From Terebella lapidaria (taxonomy: Eukaryota > Annelida > Polychaeta > Terebellida > Terebellidae): a stretch of DNA of 64,000 bases. A program made the translations under genes and the position numbers. The notes under the pieces were generated by a model, which saw nothing but the letters and a program-made list of their open reading frames with translations, made no database searches and was not told the DNA's origin. Location of the stretch: assembly GCA_949152475.1 (NCBI GenBank), contig OX424560.1, positions 3,038,001 to 3,102,000 of the forward strand, read 5' to 3'. Below, piece by piece: positions 47,556 through 57,226 of this stretch (position 1 is its first letter; every line of letters starts with the position of its first letter).

Positions 47556-49463
47556 CCTTCCGCCCATGCGGATGCGTCTGCGGTACCCGTCTATCATACT
47601 ACGGACGGGTTTTAGGTCGTTCCGTGAGAGTCCGCACGACTTACCTCCGCGGGTGGCTACTTTGTGGCTATCTTCGGAGTTGAGGTCCGCGGAGACTTTC
47701 ATGTCGTAACGCCGCCGCTCCGCATCCGCCCTCCTGTAGTTTCCAGCGCCAGGGACGTGCGGATGGCCTGTCCGCACATTGTGGACGGCTGTTCGGCGTA
47801 ATCCGCACAACGGTTACGCTGGCCGGACGAATTTACTGATCCGGCCGGACGCCCCTGGTCCCGGGACAACCTCTTATATGGCCAGACTGAGGTTGGGATT
47901 TACGTCCGCTACGGGAGAAGCGCCTTCCCACGGATTTGGGGAACTGGCTCTGGACGCGGGGATAGTGTCCGCAGGTGAGGACTGATGTCCGCGGTTCGTC
48001 CGCGTGACTCGTCCGGCGTCCGCGGCGCTTTAAGATGACGCACTTCGGTGTAGTTATCCCCCGTGAGCCATTACTATAATTACGGTTATAGTAATTAAGG
48101 TTTCTTACGGCAGGAAACCGACTATCCATTATGATAATGGAGCGGTTGTTAAGTCCGCGTGTGCGGACCAGCCGCGGCAGCGGGTGACGCTCGTTCTCGT
48201 CCGGATCGTACCTTACAATATGCGGTCCGGCCGGAATGACCGGAACCCCGGCCTCCTTCTAAGAAGGGGGTCGTATATTACATGCGCAACACTTGTGGTG
48301 GCTTTTAATTCCAATTTCATATTCATTGGATAAGGGCAATACGCCGTACAATGGTAGGCGTCCGGCCTGGACTCCGTCCCAGGCAGCTCCGGACGTCCGC
48401 CGGCTATTGCTTTCACCATCTTTGGGCGCCTCTAGATTGGGCGCCGGTATGAAGGGTTCGCCCCCTAACCATTGAGGTTATGGACCATGCCGGCTCCGCG
48501 TCTAATCTATTGGCTCCGCGCTCCGGTAGTCGTTTGAGGAGGCTCTGGGCTGGACCGGGCACCGCTCCGCGGCCAAGCAGTACGTCGGGGTTGCTAGTGG
48601 GCGCTTTGCAAACGCCCATAGGGCGCCCGATTGTCTGTCCGGACGTCATGGGTATGTATGATCGCCCTGTAAGCGTGCCAGCGGCTATGGGGAGTGATTT
48701 TGTTTATTTTCCATCTCATTTATTATTTATGGGAGGATTATAAGCCACAAGTGTGTGCGTGTTCCCGTGGAAATGCTATTCTTACTCATTTATCCAATAT
48801 ATGAGAAAGTTTAGTGATATATCTCTTGTCCTTGGTGCAATAGAGAGTAAGAAATCGGGAGATTTCTGCTTTCGCAAGAGGGGTGTAGGAGATTGTGTAC
48901 ATTGTATCGAAGGCTGTATGCCGTGATCTATGAAAAGCATGCAAGCGGTGGTGGATTTATTTTCATTGCTGCTTGAGCGGTGTTAAATTTTTATTTATCG
49001 CTGCTGATAGGGTGACATAATCGTAACACCCACAAGTAGTTTGGCTTTTTGATACATTGTATACAATCTTTAACCTGCGAGGGTGATTAACTTCACGTCA
49101 TTGATCGCCAGTGCGAAAGCTATTGCTAATGACTGCTGTTAATTACTGTAGTATTTTAGCGGGTTCCCCCGGGATGGCTTGTGTACACAAGCCACCCGTA
49201 TACATGGCACGATAGGAGTCACCGGGGGGAGATGCGTGTATGTGAATGCGGGAGTGTAAAACGTCCTTTTGTCTGTCGATCGGGTAGATGCAGTGAATAG
49301 ACGTTTCCACGGGAACGCGTCATACGATGCGTGTGCAGTATAACTGCCAACACTTGATGCCTATAATCGATGTAACTCGACACTTACTGGTCATTCAAGC
49401 GCTCGGCACTGGTGGAGACGGATCTGCGGATCTGACTCCCAGTGTTTAGAGCGATTAGAGCGC
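47556..49463. other. Non-coding interval between pol and the third ORF of element B
   Basis: About 1.9 kb. The first part is conserved in element C up to the window end. It contains a short palindrome around ATTATAATTACGG (about 48,070-48,105) and an AT-rich patch at 48,700-48,730. I see no motif set like the internal promoters of element A. Splice or internal promoter signals for the third ORF may lie here. Confidence 0.5.
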
Positions 49464-52400
49464 TTGATGTCAGAATCAAGTGACGGCTGGGGTAGTGATG
49501 TGGGAAGGGAGGAGGGGTCTCTAGAGCACACTAGTGTGTACTCGAGACCCCTAGCTAAGCCTGAGGATGTGGACAATGAACATGTCTCCGAAGGCGAAGA
49601 GATGGGTTCTGCAGAATCCAGCTCCGGCTCTGGTTCTTACACAGGAACCGAGTCCGAGAGCGAGGTCGCGGAGGACCGCCCCGCAGAGAGTGACTCGGCC
49701 ACGCCAGGCGCCGAGCAGCTCTTGAATCCGTCGCCTTTTCCTCGTATGGAAGAGGTGATGGACTGCGGTGGTGCGGGACTCGTGGATGTGGATATTGAGT
49801 TGCATCCGCACCCGGAGATGCTTGCGTCTTTGGGTCCGGATGAGAGTACTCGTGCGGAAACCCGTCCGGATGGCCGTAGCCGTCCGGACACCGGTTCCGC
49901 CGAGAACTCCTCGGTGTCCGCACCTGCGGAGTCTGGTCCGCACGACCAGAAGGCCCCTGGGACTTGGGCGGAGCAGGTTGACGCGGCTGAGGAAGCCGCA
50001 CCCCAAGCGCCGCCTCAGGAACAGGAGTCTGGCTCGAAGGAGACCGAGAACCGAGATGACGGGTTTACATCGCCCGTCTCTAGGCGTACTCGCCGTCGAT
50101 CCCGGGAGATTGCCCAGAAGCAGTGGAGAGCCCAGCAAGAGCTGGAAGCCTCTGAGCGCGGGCAATCTGAGGCTGGATCCGACCCGGACCCGGCCTCCTC
50201 GCCTCCGAAGAAAAAGAAGAAGAAGCGGCCGCACCGGAAAAAGAAGTCCGGCGGCCCCTCGCCTCAAACCGGATCGAAGTCCGGAGGACCTCAGCCACTG
50301 GCGCCTAAGCCGGGCGGCCAGAAAGGGTCCTCCGCCAAACCCGGAGACGCCAAGACGCCTAATCCCTCGGGATCTGGTGCGGGCGGCGCCTCCGCGGGAT
50401 CCGGCCCGGGCGCGGGAGGTTCCAGTAAGCGGGTGCCTATCCAGGCACCGAAAGGAACCTCCTCTTCTTCTTCCTCCGGTACCAAGAAACCTACCGGAGC
50501 TGCGGAGGTGGGGTCGAGTCCAGTGGACCGAGGGCGTCCCGTGCTGAAGGAAGGAGATCTTCGTTTAGAACTCCTCCGGAAGCGCGCGGAGAAAGACGGG
50601 GTCCACCTGTCTGACGCCGCACTGGAAGCGGGACGGCGGTCCTTCGTTGCGCAGCAACAGAGGGCCGCGCCCCCACGCGGGAAGAGTGTGCCCCGACAAA
50701 CCAGGGCGGAGAATCGTTCGGGGGCGGCCAAAAAGAAGAAACGGTCGTCCTCGGAGCAGCCCTCTATCCAGAGGCTGCGGGCCGAAATGGGCCCCGAACT
50801 CCCTGGAGTCCGTCAGGGACACATGTTCCTCCCGCGGTATGGCAGGGATCCGCAAGGGCGCCGCACAGCGGCGGCCGGCGCGGCGGCCGACACGCCTTTC
50901 ACACGGCCTCGTCCACTCACAGACGAGGAGCGTGTCGGGTTGCCGCCCGAGACAGAGGAGGGTGTAATATGCCAACTCTGTCCGGAATCCCTGGACGGGT
51001 ATGAGGACCCGCACCTTGCGCTCAACCGGGATCGTAGGTATCCTTCCTACGACCACTTGAGTCGACATGTTGCGGGGTACCACTACCCCTGGATGAAATT
51101 GTTCGTTTGCAAGAGGTGCTACTCCAGTAGACCTCAGCAACGATTTTTCGCCAGTTTGGAGGCCCTTAATAATCACCGCTCGGGTGCACACCGCGGTGAG
51201 GGACTTCACACCGTTGGTGATGAAGTGGGGCTTGTATTCAATTTTGGATACATTCCACCGAGGGTGGCATCGTTCATGATTACGTCAGGAACGGTGAAGC
51301 ACCGATTCTTTCACTGGGGTCCATGGCGCTTTGCACAGCGCGTCATGGACGATGCCTGGAAGGAGTCTGGCGTTGTGTCCGCGGGCTCGAGCTACACCGC
51401 TCGCCTGACGGCGTCAATGGGCCAGACCCCGGCGGAGTACCAGGCGGCGGAAGCCGCCCGGACAGCAGCAGAGGCTGTCCGTCAACCGCCGGCGACCCAG
51501 GCAGGTGAAGAACGGCACCGGGTGACCATGGTCGTGTCGGAGATGCCGCAGATCGCGGCCAAGACACGAGTGGCTTCTCCTAAGCCGCGCCCCCACCCGA
51601 AGACTCAGGGGAAGAGCTCGTCCGCCGGAAAGGCTCCGGCCGGGACGACGCCCCTGCAGTCTCCGGGTGCGCTGACTCAGGAGGATTACCCGGGCTTGCT
51701 CGAGGTGACGGTACCCGCGGGTCCGTCTGAGGGACGGGTGGTGGCAGACACCTCCGCCTCCTCGAGTACCGCGTCGGTGGTCCCGCCAAGGACCCCACGC
51801 GTGACTCCCTCGGTTGCGAGCAGTAGCAGACGTGCGGTACCTCTCTCGAGGTCGACGTCCGCGTCCTCGTTGGTAGTTGAGGGGACGTCCGCGGGATGGC
51901 AAAGCACCGCCTCCCTGGACTTGGACCCCCTCGACGCCATGGCGGACGTACGCCGGAGGCTCGGTCCCACGACCGCCAGCGTCTACGAGACTTTTCGCGA
52001 GTCTGTAGGCCAGGCGGTCGGCCATCGTCGCGATGGTATGGACCGGATCCCCGGTGACCCGGCGTTGGTGAACCTGCCGGTGCCCCGAGACATTCGTGAC
52101 TTGGGGTCCGCAGGTGTAGCCGCGTTGGTCCGCGCTCGGGAGGAGCACCCCTGGGATCACCCCCAGCGTGGTCGACTCACCCGAGCGGCGGAGTACCTTG
52201 TGGCGGAGATGGACAGCTCTCTGGATTGGTTCAGCCGGTGCCGCGCCGAGGCCTCCCGTGTCGCATGCGATCTCGCATACGACCAGGGCCTCATGGAAGG
52301 CACCCGGCGGAGCCTAGAGAGCTACCGGACTTTGTCGGCCGTCATTGAGCGGCGCGCGTTCGACCAGGGTCGGACCGCCGCTCTTGCCGAGCAGTCTGGG

Positions 52401-52913
52401 GCGTCCGCCCCCGCCCCAGAGGTAGCCGCACGGATGGAGCACCTGGAGGCTGAGAATGAGCAGCTACGGCGTCGTCTTGACGAAGCCGAGGCCGCTCGGA
52501 CTCGCCTACTCCAGGGCGTCGATGACCCCGAGTCGTCCGCCCTGAACCAGGCGGCTCTCCGGCGCGCGGATGCCGCTTTGGAGCTGGCCATCTACCCATA
52601 CCTAGTCCAGGTGTGGGGAGAACGGACGGCCGGTCCACAGCGCACCCGCGATACGGTGGAGATGTTCCGCGCCATTGCAGATTTCGGCGCGACCTCTCTA
52701 CCGGCCTCCGTCGTGATGGCTCCGTCAGGACCCGGATTGCAGGGCTCACCGCAAAAGCCCCTGCAAGCTCCACCGGGCCTGCCTCATCCGCCCGTGCAGC
52801 CGACTTTCACTCTGCCGGCTCCGCTGCTTCCGCGGCGTAGGGACTCGTCACCGCCGCCAGACCCCAAGACAGGCGGCACGGATGAGGAGCCCATGACGAT
52901 GGAGGAAGGCTAG
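49464..52913 (+). CDS. Third ORF of element B: zinc-finger and coiled-coil protein
   Basis: 1,149 codons, open throughout, in the sense of pol. The N-terminal 240 residues are acidic and Ser/Glu-rich. A lysine/arginine cluster (about 248-262) could be a nuclear or nucleolar signal and is followed by a Gly/Ser/Pro-rich stretch. Two zinc-finger-like motifs lie at about 502-545 (CQLC ... HVAGYH) and 549-580 (CKRC ... HRSGAH), both with Hx4H ends but longer loops than usual. A C-terminal coiled coil (about 985-1018, ARMEHLEAENEQLRRRL) follows, then a proline-rich end. There is no signal peptide or membrane span, so it is not an envelope protein. I recognise no named family. Nucleic-acid binding and self-association are inferred. 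It ends about 510 bases before the polypurine tract. Confidence 0.7.
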   Translation: MMSESSDGWGSDVGREEGSLEHTSVYSRPLAKPEDVDNEHVSEGEEMGSAESSSGSGSYTGTESESEVAEDRPAESDSATPGAEQLLNPSPFPRMEEVMDCGGAGLVDVDIELHPHPEMLASLGPDESTRAETRPDGRSRPDTGSAENSSVSAPAESGPHDQKAPGTWAEQVDAAEEAAPQAPPQEQESGSKETENRDDGFTSPVSRRTRRRSREIAQKQWRAQQELEASERGQSEAGSDPDPASSPPKKKKKKRPHRKKKSGGPSPQTGSKSGGPQPLAPKPGGQKGSSAKPGDAKTPNPSGSGAGGASAGSGPGAGGSSKRVPIQAPKGTSSSSSSGTKKPTGAAEVGSSPVDRGRPVLKEGDLRLELLRKRAEKDGVHLSDAALEAGRRSFVAQQQRAAPPRGKSVPRQTRAENRSGAAKKKKRSSSEQPSIQRLRAEMGPELPGVRQGHMFLPRYGRDPQGRRTAAAGAAADTPFTRPRPLTDEERVGLPPETEEGVICQLCPESLDGYEDPHLALNRDRRYPSYDHLSRHVAGYHYPWMKLFVCKRCYSSRPQQRFFASLEALNNHRSGAHRGEGLHTVGDEVGLVFNFGYIPPRVASFMITSGTVKHRFFHWGPWRFAQRVMDDAWKESGVVSAGSSYTARLTASMGQTPAEYQAAEAARTAAEAVRQPPATQAGEERHRVTMVVSEMPQIAAKTRVASPKPRPHPKTQGKSSSAGKAPAGTTPLQSPGALTQEDYPGLLEVTVPAGPSEGRVVADTSASSSTASVVPPRTPRVTPSVASSSRRAVPLSRSTSASSLVVEGTSAGWQSTASLDLDPLDAMADVRRRLGPTTASVYETFRESVGQAVGHRRDGMDRIPGDPALVNLPVPRDIRDLGSAGVAALVRAREEHPWDHPQRGRLTRAAEYLVAEMDSSLDWFSRCRAEASRVACDLAYDQGLMEGTRRSLESYRTLSAVIERRAFDQGRTAALAEQSGASAPAPEVAARMEHLEAENEQLRRRLDEAEAARTRLLQGVDDPESSALNQAALRRADAALELAIYPYLVQVWGERTAGPQRTRDTVEMFRAIADFGATSLPASVVMAPSGPGLQGSPQKPLQAPPGLPHPPVQPTFTLPAPLLPRRRDSSPPPDPKTGGTDEEPMTMEEG

Positions 52914-53426
52914 GGTGCTAGCCTCGTCGCTGCACTTGTGCGGCGGCGTGCCGGAGTCGCTTCCGCGGCTCCGCCCTGCCTCAGACCCGTCCTGCGGATC
53001 TGAGGAGCCGGCCGGCAGGGCGGTCGGCAACATTTTTAGAGGTACTATCACTTTTGATCACTCGGTGTGTCGTTTTACAAAATTTCTAAATTTAAAGTCT
53101 AACCTTAAAGATATTCCAAAGACTCGACACACCGTCCTTTTATAACGGATGACCTTCCAAGGTCATCACACGGTTTTGGACCACCTCGGTCAAAATTTTA
53201 GCTTGTTTATTAGGATTTATTCAAAATTGCAAAGCGCGTTATAGTTTACTCCGTAAGTCCGGGGGTAGTTCCCCATTCTTCCAAAAGGGACTCTTAAAGT
53301 CCTAGTGTTTGCGCCGTGACTTCCAGGCATTGCCATCTTGCCTTCTTCCGGCCCCCGCCATGCGAAGCCTTCGTCGGGTTTCGAGCATTTTGGGCGCGGG
53401 CGGAACATGTTGGGGACCAACATTGT

Positions 53427-53436
53427 AAGAAGGGGG
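53427..53436 (+). other. Polypurine tract of element B
   Basis: AAGAAGGGGG, separated by three bases from the start of the second LTR copy. Confidence 0.7.
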
Positions 53437-53439
53437 TAA

Positions 53440-53829
53440 TGTGGCGATTTTGCCCTAAGCACGCGGCAGGTGATTGTAAACATAAATGCCATTTATGTGG
53501 CCTTTTCGTACTTGGCCTTGTTTTGACATGCTCCGTTCGAGCGTGCGTTGCCACGGCGACGTATTGTAATTTACGCTCCAGTAAACTATAACAATGGATC
53601 GATTAAACCTCGCGTGCGCCCTACAGTTTCTGGTGTATTATATATACACTGGAAGCGACTCGATCGAGGAGATTGTCCAAGATCGAGAGACAGGACGCAC
53701 GCAAGGCTCGCCATGAGCTTTGTGTTCCCTGTTTGTGAGTAGTGGGCTCCTAGAGCCCTGGGGACGATTTCCATGGGGAGGCCCGGGCTGGGAGAGACAA
53801 GTTGCTGACTCGGGGGCCTTCGGCCCTGT
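53440..53829 (+). repeat. Second LTR copy of element B (partial)
   Basis: 390 bases beginning TGTGGCG, matching the first part of the 5' LTR with about one difference. Beyond 53,829 the sequence is unrelated flanking DNA. Confidence 0.85.
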
Positions 53830-55099
53830 AGTACATTTTCCAAATCGTATATGCATTTATAGTGTAGTTATGAGAAAATAATCAGTGATACACCATGATG
53901 TACGTGGAATTTGTCAGTCTATCTCGCAATTCTATGCTTTGTTTACATCTGCGTGTGATGGATACAGTTCTTCTATTTACGCGTGAACCGCCTGTTCAAA
54001 TGAGCAAAATTTCCCAGAGGACTGGTTATTTTCATTACATTTGATGTGAGTATGTCTCATTCAGTTAATTTAGCATATTTAATACGGAAATATTGACTGA
54101 TTTCGAAGGCAGTTTCTTTAAACATTATCATTATCCATAATACTAGTGTTCTACCTTTATCGTGCCTTAGTTATCTACCAGACAACTCCACTGTATATTT
54201 GTATAAAAAGCTTCCCAAAATTTGTTTTACTAAAATTGATTTGTTCACCTGTCAATGAAGTTCATTGAAGGTCGAAAAACGATCACCTATGTGACCGCCT
54301 CTGATTATAATATATTCTCTATCCACAAACGTTCAGTTCCTCAATAGTCACCACTCTACATCATATTAGCTCAAGTTCAAGGTCACCCATACATGACTCA
54401 CTATATGCTCATGATACATACGTTGTATGTACAAACGTTTAGTGTCCAATTTGTGCACTTTTGGTGATTCTGGGGCCTGCATTATGAGCTTTTCGAACAA
54501 TATAAGGTATTCCATCTTTAAAAATGAGATAATGAATTCAAAATATCTTGAATAAGAAAAATTAAAGGGGAAGATAATGATTAAATGTCCAGTAAAATGC
54601 CATGAAATCGACTTTTAGCTTTTTGGCCTTCCAGGGCTACATGTCAGGTCTTTCAATCAATTCAAAGCATTTCATCTTTATACATCTATGACTTCAAGGG
54701 TCATGCTTGTTCGAAATTAGAGAGAAAACAGACGATAATTAACCTGATTCTGATAAAACGACCATCAAAGTCCAACATTTGCCATTTTTCATCGACTTGT
54801 GAAAACAAATCGGCGGGTTAATTGGGTATTTTTCAATTTGCCCCAAATTTGACTACATGTATCGTCCAGCCTAGTATTCATTGTTAAGTATTACTAGATC
54901 CAAAAATCACTACAGTATCAGATATTCTGACTCACGGAAGCGCACATTTCTGCCCCCGTGCTGCCCTCGCAACAATAGGACAACGGGGGTAGCTGCTTCA
55001 AGTAAAAATGCGTGTGACGAGAATACGTGCCACCGAACATTAATTATTTAGGTATACGTATATAACTGTATGTCACCAACACATCGTATCGAGCATTGA

Positions 55100-55135
55100 A
55101 TCAACGATCCTCCACATATGTGGAGGATCGTTGAT
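55100..55135. repeat. Perfect 36-base palindrome
   Basis: Arms ATCAACGATCCTCCACAT and its complement without spacer; imperfect pairing continues a few bases outwards. Confidence 0.8.
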
Positions 55136-55457
55136 TGAATGCCATTTTGGGGCGTCCATAAACCGATTTCTCACAGTATATGGCTGAGATTCTTACCTAT
55201 CCGCCCCCAGTCATTACGGTAATGAACTTATGGCCCTGAATGAATGAGCAGGGTCCGCGATAATTTGAGTGATGGTCGCAAGGGATACAGTGTGTCTGCA
55301 GGCTATCTACGAAGTGTCTATCATATGTAATACATCGTCAACTATCAGCTACGTCCAGTTCGAAGTTCGGCACTCCGTCGTCATTCGCCCATCACACATT
55401 GGATACAGAAGTCGGGTTTTTTGGGTGTGGTAAACCGAGAGGGATACATTTCAAATG

Positions 55458-55696
55458 TATGGCGCCCCGTTCGTGCCACCAAAAAGGGAAGTTATTTTTT
55501 TATTTATCTCATACGTATGAAATAAAAAGTCATACGTAGGAGATACTAACACATACGTATGAAATACTAAGTCATACGTAGGAGATATTATGACATACGT
55601 AGGAGAAACTGACTCATACGTAGGAGATACTAACTCATACGTATGAGTTAGAAAAAAAATAAATTCTCTTTTTTGTGGCACGAACGGGGCGCCATA
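55458..55696. mobile_element. 239-base MITE with an internal CATACGTA minisatellite
   Basis: Terminal inverted repeats of about 24 bases (TATGGCGCCCCGTTCGTGCC at the left, its complement at the right), flanked on both sides by CAAATG, a likely 6-base target duplication. The inside is seven to eight units of about 18-20 bases with CATACGTAGGAGATACTAA or CATACGTATG. No transposase, hence non-autonomous; superfamily not identified. Confidence 0.75.
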
Positions 55697-56378
55697 CAAA
55701 TGCGTATGTTTATTTTTGTTAGAGCACAAATTATTTTTGTGCATCGATATGTGTGTAAATTTACACAACTGGCATACTTTCATATTCAGCTTGCTGTTTT
55801 ATAGAACACTGTTTGTTCATTTTTGGGAGTTTTGTTTCAAAACTTGCTAGCTGGGTTCTTTAACACTTGATTTCTTAGCTCCAATTTACAATCAACTTTC
55901 AGCAATTTGTGGAAACGATGTTTTCTGACCGATGGAGGTCAACTCTCTCTTTCTATTTTGAAAAAAAAAACTCTGGTTGTTATGATCTGTTGTCGTGGTT
56001 ATTGATCGTCCACCAGGGATCCGTCCGTCCGTCGTCTGTCAGGTAAACGACTGTTTTTTGCTGGATGAATTTTTCTAGAAAAAGTATCAAAAACATACCT
56101 TGGGCTACCTGAGGTGTTCCTTTTCGCTTTTTGCATCGATTCTTTATGCATGAGTGGGGATAACTAATCCAATGACATAGATTTCTACTTATTTCTCAGA
56201 ATGATCGAATACATATTATCAAAATAACAGATTAACTTATCACTAACTTGTGAAATATCACTTTGACATCGGTGATCATTCCAACAATCCGTCCTATGGA
56301 AGCAAATAGTACCGGATCCTGGTTCAGAATAGAGAACTGATGTTCTTGGTGAAAATATAACAATATTACTGATTTAAT

Positions 56379-57112
56379 GTGGCGATTTTGCCCTAAGCAC
56401 GCGGCAGGTGATTGTAAACATAAAAGCCATTTATGTGGCCTTTCTGTACTTGGCCTTGTTTTGACATGCTCCGTTCGAGCGTGCGTTGCCACGGCGACGT
56501 ATTGTAATTTACGCTCCAGTAAACTATAACAATGGATCGATTTAACCTCGCGTGCGTCCTACAGTTTGTGGTGTATTATATATACACTGGAAGCGACTCG
56601 TTCGAGGAGATTGTCCAAGATCGAGACTAGGACGCACACGAGGCTCGCCATGAGCTTTGTGTTCCCTGGGTCTGAGTAGTGGGCTCCTAGAGCCCTGGGG
56701 ACGATTTCCGTGGGGAGGCCCGGGCTGGGAGAGACGAGTTGCTGACTCGGGGGCCTTCGGCCCTGTGGATCGCCAGCTCTCTCCCTTCCCGGGACATGTG
56801 ACAGAGGCTCTGGCCAGCATGTCGGACTGTACGGGGTTCCGTCCCCGAGGCAGACCGCGGCTCGCCAGGCCCCGCCAGTTAACACCGTGGTGATGAACCA
56901 GTTTCTGAACGGTGTCCGTAGGCCTGGGAGTGTCGGGTGGGCTGTTACCTGGTTACCGTTAATGATGAAGTAGTTACCGTGTCCGCCGCGACCTCCGGTG
57001 AGCGGCCCTGCCGCGAGGATCCGGAATAGCGGATGCGCGTCCGCAAGGACTCGGATGAGAGAGGACTATCCTCGAGGATCCCGAAGAGCGGACGGTAGTC
57101 AATAACTTTACA
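56379..57112 (+). repeat. 5' LTR of element C
   Basis: 734 bases, same TGTGGCG start and TTTACA end as the LTR of B. Confidence 0.85.
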
Positions 57113-57113
57113 T

Positions 57114-57131
57114 TGGTGCCGTGACCAGGAT
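57114..57131 (+). other. Primer-binding site of element C, tRNA-His type
   Basis: Same 18 bases as in element B, two bases past the LTR. Confidence 0.7.
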
Positions 57132-57226
57132 CAGTCCGACAGTGTTCCATCGCAGCCTACCGTCACAGTGTTGTCGCCTCCTTAGTCCCTGGGGATCGCC
57201 CGCTCCTCAAGGACGTCTCGAAAAAA

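Larger units (their letters stand above)
41882..53829 (+). mobile_element. Element B: Ty3/gypsy LTR retrotransposon with a large third ORF
   Basis: Order: 5' LTR, tRNA-His-type primer site, gag, pol, 1.9 kb non-coding, third ORF, polypurine tract, partial LTR copy. About 11.9 kb. The integrase end has a KPWIGPF motif of the GPY/F class and no chromodomain. It is a close relative of element C and unlike element A. It is broken, with about three breaks. The two LTR copies differ at about one of 388 aligned bases, so the insertion is young. Envelope features are absent. Confidence 0.9.
53830..56378. other. Spacer between elements B and C
   Basis: AT-rich, no gene recognised. Holds the AGGTCA-bearing repeat (about 54,240-54,450), a perfect palindrome (55,100-55,135), an inverted copy of the first block of the 23.75-34.92 kb repeat array (about 55,150-55,330) and a small inverted-repeat element (55,458-55,696). 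Confidence 0.65.
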
